Below the pieces are notes generated by a model that searched no databases, was not told where the DNA came from, and worked only from the letters and a program-made list of their open reading frames with translations. Position numbers and translations under genes: made by a program. Shown in pieces: positions 36,147 to 44,950 of a DNA stretch of 64,000 bases. This DNA is from Candidatus Enterococcus courvalinii (lineage in GTDB: Bacteria > Bacillota > Bacilli > Lactobacillales > Enterococcaceae), in the NCBI RefSeq assembly GCF_017315945.1, contig NZ_JAFLWI010000002.1, positions 310,001-374,000 on the forward strand, given 5' to 3'. How positions within the stretch are numbered: the stretch's first letter is position 1; every line of letters starts with the position of its first letter.

Positions 36147-38045
36147 TTAATTAGCAAGAATAGCGGTAGAAACCAACGTTCCTTGCTGTACTTCATTTTC
36201 ATCCGTCATGATAATATCCGCATAATCAGGAGTATTCGTCACAATTATTGGCACTTGTGTGCTATAGCCTTCCTCTTCAATCGCCTGAATATCGAAACGA
36301 ACCAACTTATCGCCTTTTTTAACCGTGTCACCTTGCTTCACAAATACTTCAAAGTATTTTCCCTCTAATTGGATTGTATCAATGCCAATATGAATCAGTA
36401 ATTCCATGCCATCTTCAGAAATAATTCCAATTGCATGTTTTGTTGGAAACAAAGTCATAATCGTTCCATCAAAAGGTGCGACAACTTCACCTACAGTCGG
36501 CTCAATCACTACACCCTTCCCCATGATCCCTTCTGAAAAAGCAGCATCCCTTGCTTGGCTCAACGGTAAAATATTCCCTGTGATTGGTGAAAAGATTTCT
36601 TGTTTCGCTACTTTTTTCTTTTGTACTGCAAATGACCCTTTTGCTTCTTCTTTACTCATCGCAATCGTTGGCTCATCATCTTTAAAACCAATCGCCCAAG
36701 CTAACCCAAAGCCAGCAACTAATGCCACTGCATCTAAGATCATGCTATAAATTGCAAATTTAATATCGCCATCAGGAGAAATAGCACTTGTGTAACGGAA
36801 AATTCCTAATCCACCCATTTGATACGCTTGTACTCCTAAAGCCATAGCCGTCCCACCTGTAAATGCACCAACGACACAAGATGCCCAGAATGGTTTCTTT
36901 TTAGGTAAAGTAATCCCATAGATTGCTGGCTCTGTTACACCAAAAATCCCCGAAATAAATGCTGGAACAGACAATTCTTTCAATTTGGCATTTTTTGTTT
37001 TTAACAGAACAGCTAAAACTGCTCCTGTTTGGGCAAAAGAAACACTACCACTTGGTGTCAATAAAGCTGTTGGTTGTCCTTGAGACAAAGCGATGATTGC
37101 AAATGGAATTAGTGCCCAATGCAGTCCGAACATGACTAGCACTTGCCAAGTAAAACCTAAAATCGCACCAAAGATAATCGGATTGAATGTTTGAATCGCA
37201 AGCAATCCATTTCCTAATGCATCTGAAGCCATGTTCATGATTGGACCAATCACAATAAACATTAAAGGAACGGTAATCAACGCAGTGAAAAACGGTACTA
37301 GAAATAGCTTAACAACATCAGGAATGATTTTTCGTAATTGTTTTTCAAGAAATGCTGCAAATGCTGTTGAGGCAATGATTGGCATCACACTTGAACCATA
37401 ACCAGCTGCTGGAAGTGAAAATGGAATACCAAAGAAATTCAAGCCACCACTTTCCGCAAATTGACTGGTCAATGAACCATCAATAAATCCAGTGTATACC
37501 ATACTTGCTGCAATCATCATCCCTAAAAATGGTGATCCGCCAAAACGTTTCATTGCTGTAAAACCAATAAAAATCGGTAAAAGTAAAAATAATCCATCGC
37601 CCATAGCGTTGACTACAGCATAAGTCGGTGTTGCCGCAAACTCTGCACCTAGAGCAAATGACAAGATTGCAGCTACCCCTTTTAACATACCCGCTGCAGA
37701 TAATGGCGCTAGAATCGGTTGGAAAATACTTGAAATAATATCTACAAATTGATCGAATAAGTTTCCTTTTGGTCCCGAATCTGTTTTTTCCTCCAATAAT
37801 CCTAACACTGCATCCACATCTTTGCGTACATCAGGAACGTGATTGCCAATCACCACTTGGTATTGACCACCTGATTGCATAACTGTTACGACGCCATCCA
37901 TGTTTTTCAACACATCTGTATTTGCTTTGCCTTCGTCTTTTAATTTAAAGCGTAAACGCGTAATACAGTTTGTTAACGAATTGACGTTTTCTTTTCCACC
38001 AACTTCTTTGACAATGTCTTGTGCTAGTTGTTCATATTTTCCCAT
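36147..38045 (-). CDS. bglP: Beta-glucoside PTS EIIBCA
   Basis: 632-residue phosphotransferase permease. IIB domain (about 1-90) with phospho-Cys in TNCITRLRF; IIC membrane domain (about 105-450); IIA domain (about 485-625) with VVAPFDG, TKHAIGI and phospho-His in LLIHIGIDT. It imports and phosphorylates beta-glucosides such as arbutin, salicin or cellobiose-like sugars. ATG 38045 has GGAGG eight bases upstream; an in-frame TTG at 38060 is not needed. Expression should depend on the LicT antiterminator encoded just upstream. Confidence 0.92.
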   Translation of the reverse strand: MGKYEQLAQDIVKEVGGKENVNSLTNCITRLRFKLKDEGKANTDVLKNMDGVVTVMQSGGQYQVVIGNHVPDVRKDVDAVLGLLEEKTDSGPKGNLFDQFVDIISSIFQPILAPLSAAGMLKGVAAILSFALGAEFAATPTYAVVNAMGDGLFLLLPIFIGFTAMKRFGGSPFLGMMIAASMVYTGFIDGSLTSQFAESGGLNFFGIPFSLPAAGYGSSVMPIIASTAFAAFLEKQLRKIIPDVVKLFLVPFFTALITVPLMFIVIGPIMNMASDALGNGLLAIQTFNPIIFGAILGFTWQVLVMFGLHWALIPFAIIALSQGQPTALLTPSGSVSFAQTGAVLAVLLKTKNAKLKELSVPAFISGIFGVTEPAIYGITLPKKKPFWASCVVGAFTGGTAMALGVQAYQMGGLGIFRYTSAISPDGDIKFAIYSMILDAVALVAGFGLAWAIGFKDDEPTIAMSKEEAKGSFAVQKKKVAKQEIFSPITGNILPLSQARDAAFSEGIMGKGVVIEPTVGEVVAPFDGTIMTLFPTKHAIGIISEDGMELLIHIGIDTIQLEGKYFEVFVKQGDTVKKGDKLVRFDIQAIEEEGYSTQVPIIVTNTPDYADIIMTDENEVQQGTLVSTAILAN

Positions 38046-38085
38046 GATTTTTTCCTCCAAATTTAAGTATATTTTTTAATCCAGA

Positions 38086-38112
38086 GGTCTCGCCAACTAA
38101 ATGTAACGATCC
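38086..38112 (-). promoter_or_regulatory. Possible second RAT-like antiterminator site between licT and bglP
   Basis: GGATCGTTAC-N11-GAGACC on the minus strand fits the pattern GGATnGTTAC...GGCnAnACC. No clear T-run terminator follows, so its function is uncertain. Confidence 0.4.
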
Positions 38113-38170
38113 AATTCCATTTGCTGTAAGCTAAATTTACTCCTTTCATTTTATTTTAAGAGAAACTCTC

Positions 38171-39019
38171 TTACTTCGTTTTTTCGATGATTCTTGCAAT
38201 ATGAATGGTGATATACACTTGTTCATCTTTAGAGACTTGATATTTCCAACGCGTCGCCAACAATTCAACTACCTTTTTAGTTGCTTCAAAGACCTCACGA
38301 TACTTTTTGCTGACGAGAATAAATAGTTCATTTTCGACTAGTTCTTCGGTTGCCTCTCTTCCTTGTGCATTCAAAACTCTCTCCGCAAAAAATCGAAGAT
38401 GGGTAATGAAACGCTGAAAGTAAATATCGTTTTCCGCAAAGTTGATCTTCAATGTATATTTGATAACCGTTAGAATTTCTTCAATCATTTGTGTAAGGCT
38501 GACGGCTGACTCATTCGTGATATCCAACTCAGCATTTACGATATGTAACGTTAAAAAACCAGACTCGTCATCGGATAGCTGGATACCCATTTTTTCATTG
38601 ATGAACTGGATACCTCTTCGTGCAATGGCTAGTTCCTCCGGGAAAAAGTGTTTGATATCCCATAATAGAAAATTCTTCATTTGAATTCCTTTGCCTTCTC
38701 GCTGGATCGCCGTGTATAAATGATCCGCAAAAGAAATAAAGCTTGTTTCATTAAATTCTTTGTTCAGCTTTTTCTTTGCGTAGTTCAAGATATCAAAAGC
38801 AATTATTATCACCTCTTCAGGAATTTCTGAAAGCATTTGTTCCACTCGTAATGACTCACTTTGATTCTTTATTTCAAATACTTTTTCAATACTCTCTGGA
38901 TCAACCTTAAAGCCAGGTTTTTTTTGAAATCCTAATCCATTACCCATCAAAACAATTTCTTGTCCTTCATCATTCAAGGCAACTACGACGTTGTTATTCA
39001 AAATCCGCAGAATTTTCAA
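38171..39019 (-). CDS. licT: BglG/LicT-family transcriptional antiterminator
   Basis: 282 residues: an N-terminal CAT RNA-binding domain (about 1-55; ILRILNNNVVVALNDEGQEIVLMGNGLGFQ) and two PRD domains (about 70-165 and 175-280) with the phosphorylatable histidines (SFADHLYTAI, FFPEELAIARRG; LRFFAERVL, ITIHIARI). It binds the RAT element in its own leader to stop termination when beta-glucosides are present. The start is TTG 39019, matching the usual LicT N-terminus, with GGGGGAG just upstream. First gene of the bgl operon. Confidence 0.92.
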   Translation of the reverse strand: MKILRILNNNVVVALNDEGQEIVLMGNGLGFQKKPGFKVDPESIEKVFEIKNQSESLRVEQMLSEIPEEVIIIAFDILNYAKKKLNKEFNETSFISFADHLYTAIQREGKGIQMKNFLLWDIKHFFPEELAIARRGIQFINEKMGIQLSDDESGFLTLHIVNAELDITNESAVSLTQMIEEILTVIKYTLKINFAENDIYFQRFITHLRFFAERVLNAQGREATEELVENELFILVSKKYREVFEATKKVVELLATRWKYQVSKDEQVYITIHIARIIEKTK

Positions 39020-39055
39020 TTGACTCCCCCATCTCTTTCAGTCTCATCAATGCAT

Positions 39056-39098
39056 AAAAAAAGACCCAAACGACACCACAAATAAATGTCGTTTAGGT
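39056..39098 (-). terminator. LicT-controlled leader terminator
   Basis: On the minus strand ACCTAAACGACA pairs with TGTCGTTTGGGT, followed by CTTTTTTT. Its 5' arm overlaps the end of the RAT, as needed for mutually exclusive folding. Confidence 0.85.
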
Positions 39099-39124
39099 TT
39101 AGCTTAACTGAATAATAACTATCC
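39096..39124 (-). promoter_or_regulatory. RAT (ribonucleic antiterminator) for LicT
   Basis: GGATAGTTATTATTC...AGCTAAACC, 29 bases, fits the BglG/LicT RAT pattern GGATnGTTA...GCnAAACC and overlaps the terminator stem. Confidence 0.75.
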
Positions 39125-39131
39125 TAAAACA

Positions 39132-39160
39132 AAATTACCATTTTTGGTAAGCGCTGTCAA
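39132..39160 (-). promoter_or_regulatory. bgl operon promoter overlapped by a cre site
   Basis: Minus-strand TTGACA (39155-39160), 17-base spacer, TAATTT (39132-39137). GGTAAGCGCTGTCA (39146-39159) matches the CcpA cre consensus at 11 of 14 positions and covers the -35, so glucose should repress the operon. Confidence 0.75.
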
Positions 39161-39271
39161 TCTGATTTTCACAATTTTTTTGCGCTTTAATACGAAAAAA
39201 ATGACACACAATTTCTCCTACCACTATTGATAAACCATAGCTAGACATATACTCTTTTTTCATTTTAGCAA

Positions 39272-39306
39272 CAAAAAAAGGGCTTGGACACATCGATGTC
39301 CCACCC
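39272..39306 (-). terminator. Terminator after azlCD
   Basis: On the minus strand GGGTGGGACA pairs with TGTCCAAGCCC (with small internal mismatch), then TTTTTTT. Confidence 0.75.
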
Positions 39307-39319
39307 TTAACTTCGTTAT

Positions 39320-39637
39320 TTAAATCATTGATAATAGAAAAACAGCTGCTAAACCGGTTACTACAGATAACGCCATAGAGCGCGTTTTATACGCTACACC
39401 TGCAACTAAGATCATAGCCAAGATCTTGATATTCCAAGCAAAGTCTAAATGTTCATGTGTGATAAAGACGTCTTTGAATGCCAACGCAGAGAATAACGCT
39501 ACTGGAACGTACTTCATCCAGTCACTAAACCAGGCAGGAACCTTTCTTTGTGTAAAGTAAAGCATCGGTACCACTCTGGGAATGTAAGCTGCTAGAAATA
39601 AACAAGCAACTAATAAAATCAAATAACCTTTACTCAT
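39320..39637 (-). CDS. azlD: AzlD-family branched-chain amino acid exporter subunit
   Basis: 105-residue membrane protein with three to four hydrophobic segments, containing YIPRVVPMLYF and VPAWFSDWMKYVPVALFSALAF, both typical of AzlD. It forms an exporter with AzlC. The gene overlaps azlC by eight bases, so translation is probably coupled. Confidence 0.88.
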   Translation of the reverse strand: MSKGYLILLVACLFLAAYIPRVVPMLYFTQRKVPAWFSDWMKYVPVALFSALAFKDVFITHEHLDFAWNIKILAMILVAGVAYKTRSMALSVVTGLAAVFLLSMI

Positions 39638-40409
39638 GGTTTTGGGCCTCCTGATCTGGGAAGTTAAACAACGGCTCGTTTACTTGTTCTGCACGGTGTC
39701 TTAACTTTTTTTCTTTTTCTTTTTGGAAAGCTTTTTCCAAAAGTAATCCAGCAAAAGAAGCAATCACAGTTGCTACGATCAAGCCAAATGTATTTTGGAA
39801 TAAAACCATAAAAGCAACTCCTAGGACACCAGAAAAAATACCAGTCAAAATCAATAAACCATTCTTCATTTGCATGATAAACATAAAAATAAACATCGCA
39901 GTTAACGCGAAATGAACTAAGTCAGCATCTACCCGAATCACTGAACCAAAAACATTTCCGATCACATTACTTCCTGCCCAAGCAGCCATAGAAAACCAAT
40001 TGACATACATGGCTTTTTGCTTGTTCCAAGTTGGATCTGTTGAATATTTCAAGTAATTAACTGCATAGTTTTCATCATTTAGTGATTGTGAAAAGACAGC
40101 TAAAAATGGACGGCTTTCTTTCTTCATAAATACCGAAAGACTTGAGCCTAGCAATGTATAACGTAATTCTAAGAAAAATACCATCAAGATGGTTGTTGCA
40201 AATGATGCGTGTGTTGCTAACATTGAGGCAACTAAGAATTGCGCACCGCCGGAAAAAACCAAAATTGATAATAAACCGGTCAATAATGGATCAAATCCAA
40301 CCTTCTGTAACAGAACACCACAGGCTAACCCAACCGGGATATAGCTAAAACAAAGCGGCATCACTGCATGAAAAGACTGAAGCCATGGCGCAGTTTTCTT
40401 TCTACTCAT
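39630..40409 (-). CDS. azlC: AzlC-family branched-chain amino acid exporter subunit
   Basis: 259-residue membrane protein: MPLCFSYIPVGLACGVL at the start, FSGGAQFLVASML, ELRYTLLGSSLS and LNDENYAVNY are AzlC blocks. With AzlD it exports branched-chain amino acids or their analogues. ATG 40409 with AAAGGAG. It heads a two-gene operon. The C-terminal tail (about 30 residues, charged) is cytoplasmic. Confidence 0.9.
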   Translation of the reverse strand: MSRKKTAPWLQSFHAVMPLCFSYIPVGLACGVLLQKVGFDPLLTGLLSILVFSGGAQFLVASMLATHASFATTILMVFFLELRYTLLGSSLSVFMKKESRPFLAVFSQSLNDENYAVNYLKYSTDPTWNKQKAMYVNWFSMAAWAGSNVIGNVFGSVIRVDADLVHFALTAMFIFMFIMQMKNGLLILTGIFSGVLGVAFMVLFQNTFGLIVATVIASFAGLLLEKAFQKEKEKKLRHRAEQVNEPLFNFPDQEAQNHE

Positions 40410-40549
40410 TAAAATGTCTCCTTTGATTACAACAAATAAACAGCGGACTCATTGTAACATAATTTCAATAAATTGTAGCCGTTTTATCTAAAAACAATAT
40501 TAAATTTTTCTCATTTCAGCTTCAATTTATCTTTTTTCTTCATCCGAGC

Positions 40550-41485
40550 TTATTCACGGTGGTAATTAGGATCATACTTATCGGTTTCAATATAAATATA
40601 AATCTTCTTGTCGGGTAAACTTTTTCGGATCATTCGTTCAATATCATTGACAATCGCATAAGCGAACTCTTCTTTGATATCCAAAATATCCACTTTCGCA
40701 GCCACCAAAATTTCAGTTGGTCCCATGTGAATTGTTTTAATATCGATTAACCTTTCTATTTCTGGTCGATCAAATGCCTTTTTGATTAACACTAAGTCAT
40801 GTGCAGTCACACTCTCACCAATAATCAGACTATAAAATTCCTTTGCAAGGAAAATAGCCGCACCCATCAATAGGAAACCAATTAACAAACCACTAATCGC
40901 ATCAAAAGCAGCGATGCCAGTCACCATGGTTAAAATGGTTCCAGCCATAGCTAATACCAAGCCAATTACTGCGCAAAAATCTTCTGTGAAAATAATCAAA
41001 ATTTCGCTATGGCGACTTTCACGTAAAAAGGCTAACAGTGATAGATTTTCTGTATTCAATTCTTTGATTTCTTTAAATGCAATCCGTAAGGAACTTCCTT
41101 CGATAATAATTCCGAATAACAAGATTGCTAAAATAATCATCGGATTTTCCACTTCGTGTGCAGGATGCAATAATTTTTCAAACGCCTCCATGACCCCCAA
41201 TGCGCCCCCACCAAAAAAGAGCATCATTGCAACAATTGTACTGAAAAAATATTTTGCTCGACCTTCTCCAAACTGATGAAGGTCACTTTGACCAACCGCG
41301 GCACGTTTATTACCAAATAATAGTAATATTTGGTTACTACAATCCACGATACTATGGATACTTTCATTCAGCATAGCAGCACTTCCACTGATCGCATAAC
41401 CAATAAATTTACTGATTGCAACTAAAATATTGGCGCCTAATGCCGCTAAGACAGAAAACATGCCACTTTTTTTTAAATTTTCCAC
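40550..41485 (-). CDS. Cation diffusion facilitator (CDF) transporter
   Basis: 311-residue divalent-metal/proton antiporter with six hydrophobic segments. TM2 carries NESIHSIVDCSNQ, with the His and Asp expected at the metal site; TM5 reads FTEDFCAVIGL, with Glu-Asp rather than the HxxxD of zinc-type YiiP, as in the SLC30A9-like branch. A cytoplasmic C-terminal domain (about 220-305) follows. The metal is not certain (Zn, Mn or Co). The start is GTG 41485 with AGAGGA upstream. Confidence 0.87.
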   Translation of the reverse strand: MENLKKSGMFSVLAALGANILVAISKFIGYAISGSAAMLNESIHSIVDCSNQILLLFGNKRAAVGQSDLHQFGEGRAKYFFSTIVAMMLFFGGGALGVMEAFEKLLHPAHEVENPMIILAILLFGIIIEGSSLRIAFKEIKELNTENLSLLAFLRESRHSEILIIFTEDFCAVIGLVLAMAGTILTMVTGIAAFDAISGLLIGFLLMGAAIFLAKEFYSLIIGESVTAHDLVLIKKAFDRPEIERLIDIKTIHMGPTEILVAAKVDILDIKEEFAYAIVNDIERMIRKSLPDKKIYIYIETDKYDPNYHRE

Positions 41486-41530
41486 CTATGTTCCTCTTTT
41501 CTATAGATTCATTTCCCTTTGAATCTACTC

Positions 41531-41923
41531 TTAGATTTTTGCTAAATTAAAGACAATTTTTTGACCCGGTTTCAGTTCGATTTCAGCGGCTCCTTTAGTA
41601 GCAGATTCGCCATCGATCGTAAATAGCCAATACTTCTGTCCCGTTTGATTCTGTTTGTGTCCTTCGATTTCGGTAATAAATCCTTTTTCTTCTTCAACTT
41701 TAAAAGTCTTTTGTAAAACTTCTAAAAGATTTTCACCTGTTTCAAAATCAACTTTCTGATTAGCAAATTCTTTTCCATCTTCTTGAAGAACGATTGTTGC
41801 TTCTTGCTGTTGTACACTGGAGCTCAGCTGACTACTAGATGTTTTTTCTATGTTGCTGCTACATCCGCCTAATATCCCCAGACCTATGACAATGACAAAC
41901 AAACTATAAATAATCTTTTTCAT
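41531..41923 (-). CDS. DUF4430 lipoprotein, possible cobalamin-binding partner of an ECF transporter
   Basis: About 130-residue lipoprotein: signal peptide with lipobox LGILGGCSS, a Ser/Gln-rich linker, then a DUF4430 domain (GENLLEVLQKTFKV, QKYWLFTIDGESATKGAAEIELKPGQKI). DUF4430 is related to the C-terminal domain of transcobalamin/intrinsic factor. ATG 41923 is chosen because GGGGG precedes it; it overlaps the ECF S-component gene by 20 bases. It probably captures the substrate outside the cell and passes it to the S component. Confidence 0.82.
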   Translation of the reverse strand: MKKIIYSLFVIVIGLGILGGCSSNIEKTSSSQLSSSVQQQEATIVLQEDGKEFANQKVDFETGENLLEVLQKTFKVEEEKGFITEIEGHKQNQTGQKYWLFTIDGESATKGAAEIELKPGQKIVFNLAKI

Positions 41924-42422
41924 TTTTTCCCCCAAATTGTTTTGCTAGTCGCTGTACGATAGGAAAGAAAAATAAATAAAAAAGTAAATTTCCTATTGCA
42001 TGCGACACATCGAATGAAATACCTTGTAAATAATAAACTAAAGGCCGCGGTAACTGATACAAAGCCGTATCATAAATCGCCATTAATCCTCCATAAATAA
42101 AACCCGCTAAAAAAAAGAAAACACCCTTCAACCAACCGCTTGTTCTGAAATAACTCGACTGTCTACATAAAGTAAACAACAAGAAAATCCCCCCATAGCT
42201 AAGCCATTGGCCAATCACCCACGGGCCCATGCCAAAATAAAAACTGCTGATTACTAACGACAAACTCATAACAATCAATCCATCAACTATTCCCAAGTAA
42301 AAGACGACCAATAACAAGATTGCCGTCATAGGTTGGAAATTAGGCATAAATTGAAAAGCTATTCTACCTGCTACACAAGCAGCACTGAGCATACTCAGCT
42401 GTGCAAGTTTTCTGGTACTCAT
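41904..42422 (-). CDS. ECF transporter S component (predicted cobalamin type)
   Basis: 172-residue membrane protein with about six hydrophobic segments. It starts LAQLSMLSAACVAGRIAFQFMPNFQPMTAILLLV, the layout of the CbrT/DUF6580-like S components, and includes FGMGPWVIGQWLSYGGIFLLF. It needs the shared EcfAA'T module. Pairing with a DUF4430 lipoprotein favours cobalamin or a related corrinoid; this is inferred from known pairings. ATG 42422 with GAGGAG. Confidence 0.78.
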   Translation of the reverse strand: MSTRKLAQLSMLSAACVAGRIAFQFMPNFQPMTAILLLVVFYLGIVDGLIVMSLSLVISSFYFGMGPWVIGQWLSYGGIFLLFTLCRQSSYFRTSGWLKGVFFFLAGFIYGGLMAIYDTALYQLPRPLVYYLQGISFDVSHAIGNLLFYLFFFPIVQRLAKQFGGKNEKDYL

Positions 42423-42456
42423 TTTTTCTCCTCTTCGATCTTAAAAATCAACACTT

Positions 42457-42497
42457 GAAACTGGCACAAACCGCTTGTTCTGGTTTGTGCCAGTTTC
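42457..42497 (-). terminator. Strong hairpin, probable terminator after the coiled-coil pair
   Basis: GAAACTGGCACAAACC (42457-42472) pairs perfectly with GGTTTGTGCCAGTTTC (42482-42497). No T-run directly follows on the minus strand; TTTTT comes about ten bases later. Confidence 0.6.
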
Positions 42498-42519
42498 ATT
42501 ATTAACAACGTTCCAGTGT

Positions 42520-43626
42520 TCAGACTTTTCGTACCATTAACGGAATTAGAAACTCATAGTTGATAAAGAAATCAATAACTGAACGATGATACTCACCAGA
42601 AGAAACAAACAATGCGGTTTGCTCTCCTTCTTTAGATACCGTCAGTGATTGGCCTTTATCGAGTAAGACCTCATAAGCATCTTCACCTAATTTTTCCATA
42701 TCATATTGTGGGTGATCCATTGCAACGATAAAGATATCATCAAGCACCTGCTCCGTTAATTCGAACTCACTTTGCAAATTCAAACGTAAAACTTTGGTAT
42801 TATCTAAAAGTGTCTCATTGACAGTAAAACCAAGCTGTCGAGCATGTTCCAATAATTGATTCAATTTATGATTAAAAATCGTCATTTGTCCGACTGAAAA
42901 GACACGTTCAACTGACCAATAACGAATAAGTGCTAAAACTTGATCATCTTTCACGTCAATCGTCATTGTTTCTGGAGAAATTTTCAAGAGGTTAATTGCA
43001 TCCACTTGATAACGTTCATCAATCGTTGGCAATGCAAAAGAGAAAATCAAGTTGTCTGAATCATCCAACGCGTAATTAATTGAAAAATGACGTGTTTCCC
43101 ATGTGTCATAGGTGGTTCTTGATAATTCTAGCCCAATGTCATTTAAAGGCTTCAAAAGCTCATAGGCAAAGTATTCAACCAAACTCGTTCGAGCAATCGG
43201 CGAAATGGGGTCACCAGCTAAAATGTATTGTTGATACGCACCTAGCAACTCCGAAAATCCAGATTCAATGAATGCTTTACGCATTCTTAAATCAGCAAGC
43301 TGTGTTTCAGCTTCATGAATCATTTGAACGATTTCTTGGTGGTCTTGCTCTTTTCCACTTAGGTAAGACTGATTATCAGCTAACTCTTGTTCTTTTTTCG
43401 CAAGCGTTGTGTCTGCGGTCATCTGAGGAACGATTTTTTCTTTTTCATGAATTTTTGTTCCTTCAGCTGCGCCTTCTAGCTCCTCTTCAGAAGCTGATTC
43501 TGTTAAAAGCTCAGTCGTTGTTTCATCAAGGGCTGCTTCTTCTGTCGGATCAACTGTTGCTTCTTCGTTCTCGATTTCTGAAGGTTCGACTACCTTTTCT
43601 GCTTCTTCTTTATCGTACTCGCTCAT
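42520..43626 (-). CDS. Acidic coiled-coil protein, unknown function
   Basis: 368 residues. The first 60 are almost purely acidic (Glu-rich); a coiled-coil stretch (about 70-125; AKKEQELADNQSYLSGKEQDHQ) follows; the rest is a globular domain of about 230 residues (FSINYALDDSDNLIFSFALP, LRLNLQSEFELTEQVL, IDFFINYEFLIPLM). No signal peptide or membrane segment. Second gene of a pair; its ATG overlaps the stop of the upstream gene by four bases, suggesting coupled translation and a complex. I do not recognise the family. Confidence 0.75.
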   Translation of the reverse strand: MSEYDKEEAEKVVEPSEIENEEATVDPTEEAALDETTTELLTESASEEELEGAAEGTKIHEKEKIVPQMTADTTLAKKEQELADNQSYLSGKEQDHQEIVQMIHEAETQLADLRMRKAFIESGFSELLGAYQQYILAGDPISPIARTSLVEYFAYELLKPLNDIGLELSRTTYDTWETRHFSINYALDDSDNLIFSFALPTIDERYQVDAINLLKISPETMTIDVKDDQVLALIRYWSVERVFSVGQMTIFNHKLNQLLEHARQLGFTVNETLLDNTKVLRLNLQSEFELTEQVLDDIFIVAMDHPQYDMEKLGEDAYEVLLDKGQSLTVSKEGEQTALFVSSGEYHRSVIDFFINYEFLIPLMVRKV

Positions 43627-44525
43627 TCTTCCAAACCTCCTTCATCAAGGATTGTCGTTTCTGGGTTTTCACTACCAAGATAACTCATTAAAAATTGATG
43701 GATAGCTGGACCAAAATTTTCTTTCCCACCAAAGTAACGCGTAATTTGGCGCTGTTCTTTTTGTACGATGGCAGCTTTTAGTTGATCTGCTTTTGCTTGT
43801 TGCATCATAGCTTCTTTTTGTTTTTGAATTTTAGCTGGTTCGTCAATATAAGGTAGCCAACCTAACTTTTCATTTTCATAAACTTGTTTTTCTTTTGCCA
43901 ATGTTTCAATTTCTTCGTCAATTTTTTTTCGGTTTAAGAAACCTTTTGACTCTTCTAAAGCAGCTATCTTTTTATTGTATGCGCCAATTTCTTCATCCAG
44001 ACGCTCAATTTCTGTTTGTGCAGTAATTACTTTTGCATCCAACTCATTTAGTTCATGACTGTAATCTACTACTTCACCTTGGGCATATTGCTCCCATTCA
44101 GCATCAATTTGCGGTAAAACAAAGATTTCCGGTAAACTAGCGTCAATCGCAATCGTTGGGCGTTCATGATAGTATGTGCCAATTTTGTAATAACTTAAAG
44201 TGGGTGACATTTCATCCACTAGTTCCATAAAAGGAAATTGTTGCAGGAAACGATCTTGGATTTTTCTCATAAGTAATTGATCAATTTCATGGTTTTCATT
44301 CGAGCTTCGTTTTAACTCATCATTTAAATGACTATTGTATAGTCGATAAATTTCAGGAATATTTTCTTCACGTACAGCTTGTTCAAATGCCTGCAGATCT
44401 CCTAGCAATTGAGACAAGTTTATACTTGCTTTTTGTTTGATGTCATCAAAAGATGACTCATCGGTATGTTTATCCATCTCTACCGTTTCAGGTTCATGGT
44501 GTTCTTCTGTTAAAGAATCTTTCAT
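43623..44525 (-). CDS. Coiled-coil protein, unknown function
   Basis: 300 residues, acidic N-terminus, a helical region (about 30-100), a short strand-rich segment (SYYKIGTYYHERPTIAIDASLPEIFVLP) and a long coiled coil (about 150-265; TEIERLDEEIGAYNKKIAALEESKG, heptad-like). No signal peptide. ATG 44525 has AGGAGG. First gene of a two-gene operon with the acidic coiled-coil protein. SbcC- or SMC-like annotation would only reflect the coiled coil; no Walker motif is present. Confidence 0.75.
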   Translation of the reverse strand: MKDSLTEEHHEPETVEMDKHTDESSFDDIKQKASINLSQLLGDLQAFEQAVREENIPEIYRLYNSHLNDELKRSSNENHEIDQLLMRKIQDRFLQQFPFMELVDEMSPTLSYYKIGTYYHERPTIAIDASLPEIFVLPQIDAEWEQYAQGEVVDYSHELNELDAKVITAQTEIERLDEEIGAYNKKIAALEESKGFLNRKKIDEEIETLAKEKQVYENEKLGWLPYIDEPAKIQKQKEAMMQQAKADQLKAAIVQKEQRQITRYFGGKENFGPAIHQFLMSYLGSENPETTILDEGGLEE

Positions 44526-44645
44526 ATTTTTTACCTCCTTGCTTTCAATTGATAACTTAATAGTACCATTTTCTTCAAAAAATTGTTACAAAATGGGGCA
44601 CGGAAATAACGAGTTGCTCGCTCATTTAGATAAAATCGAAAAAAA

Positions 44646-44685
44646 CAAAAAAACTGTAACAAAAGTCGAGAGACCCATGTCACAG
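44646..44685 (-). terminator. Terminator after the 63-residue gene
   Basis: On the minus strand CTGTGACA pairs with TGTTACAG (one G-U), with an inner GTC/GAC, followed by TTTTTTT. Confidence 0.75.
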
Positions 44686-44758
44686 CTCTTAAAACAGCGT
44701 AAGAGAATGCACACTTGTGACAACTCTTCTTATCTGCTTTCATCAATCAATGATTGTT

Positions 44759-44950
44759 TTATTTGTTAGGCAGTTCGCGGGTTGTGAAATGAATGCGTTG
44801 TTGTTCGTCGCGAGTTAGTAATGTTTCTTCATTTAAATATGAAAGTCTAAGTTCGCCTAATTCAGGATTTTCTAGCATTTTTTCATACCCAGTAAAAATC
44901 GAACGAATATAATTTTTATAAGCATTTTTCTTTTTTTGTCTTTTTTTCAT
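44759..44950 (-). CDS. Small hypothetical protein
   Basis: 63 residues: a very basic start (KKRQKKKNAYK) and a mixed remainder (RSIFTGYEKMLENPELGELRLSYLNEETLLTRDEQQRIHF). ATG 44950 has GGAAGGTG upstream and a terminator follows the gene, which supports a real gene. Function unknown; the basic N-terminus could bind nucleic acid. Confidence 0.6.
   Translation of the reverse strand: MKKRQKKKNAYKNYIRSIFTGYEKMLENPELGELRLSYLNEETLLTRDEQQRIHFTTRELPNK

Noticed and set aside
44531-44769. Short open frames on both strands between the coiled-coil pair and the 63-residue gene
   Set aside because: They cover a terminator, have no ribosome sites and no recognisable protein.
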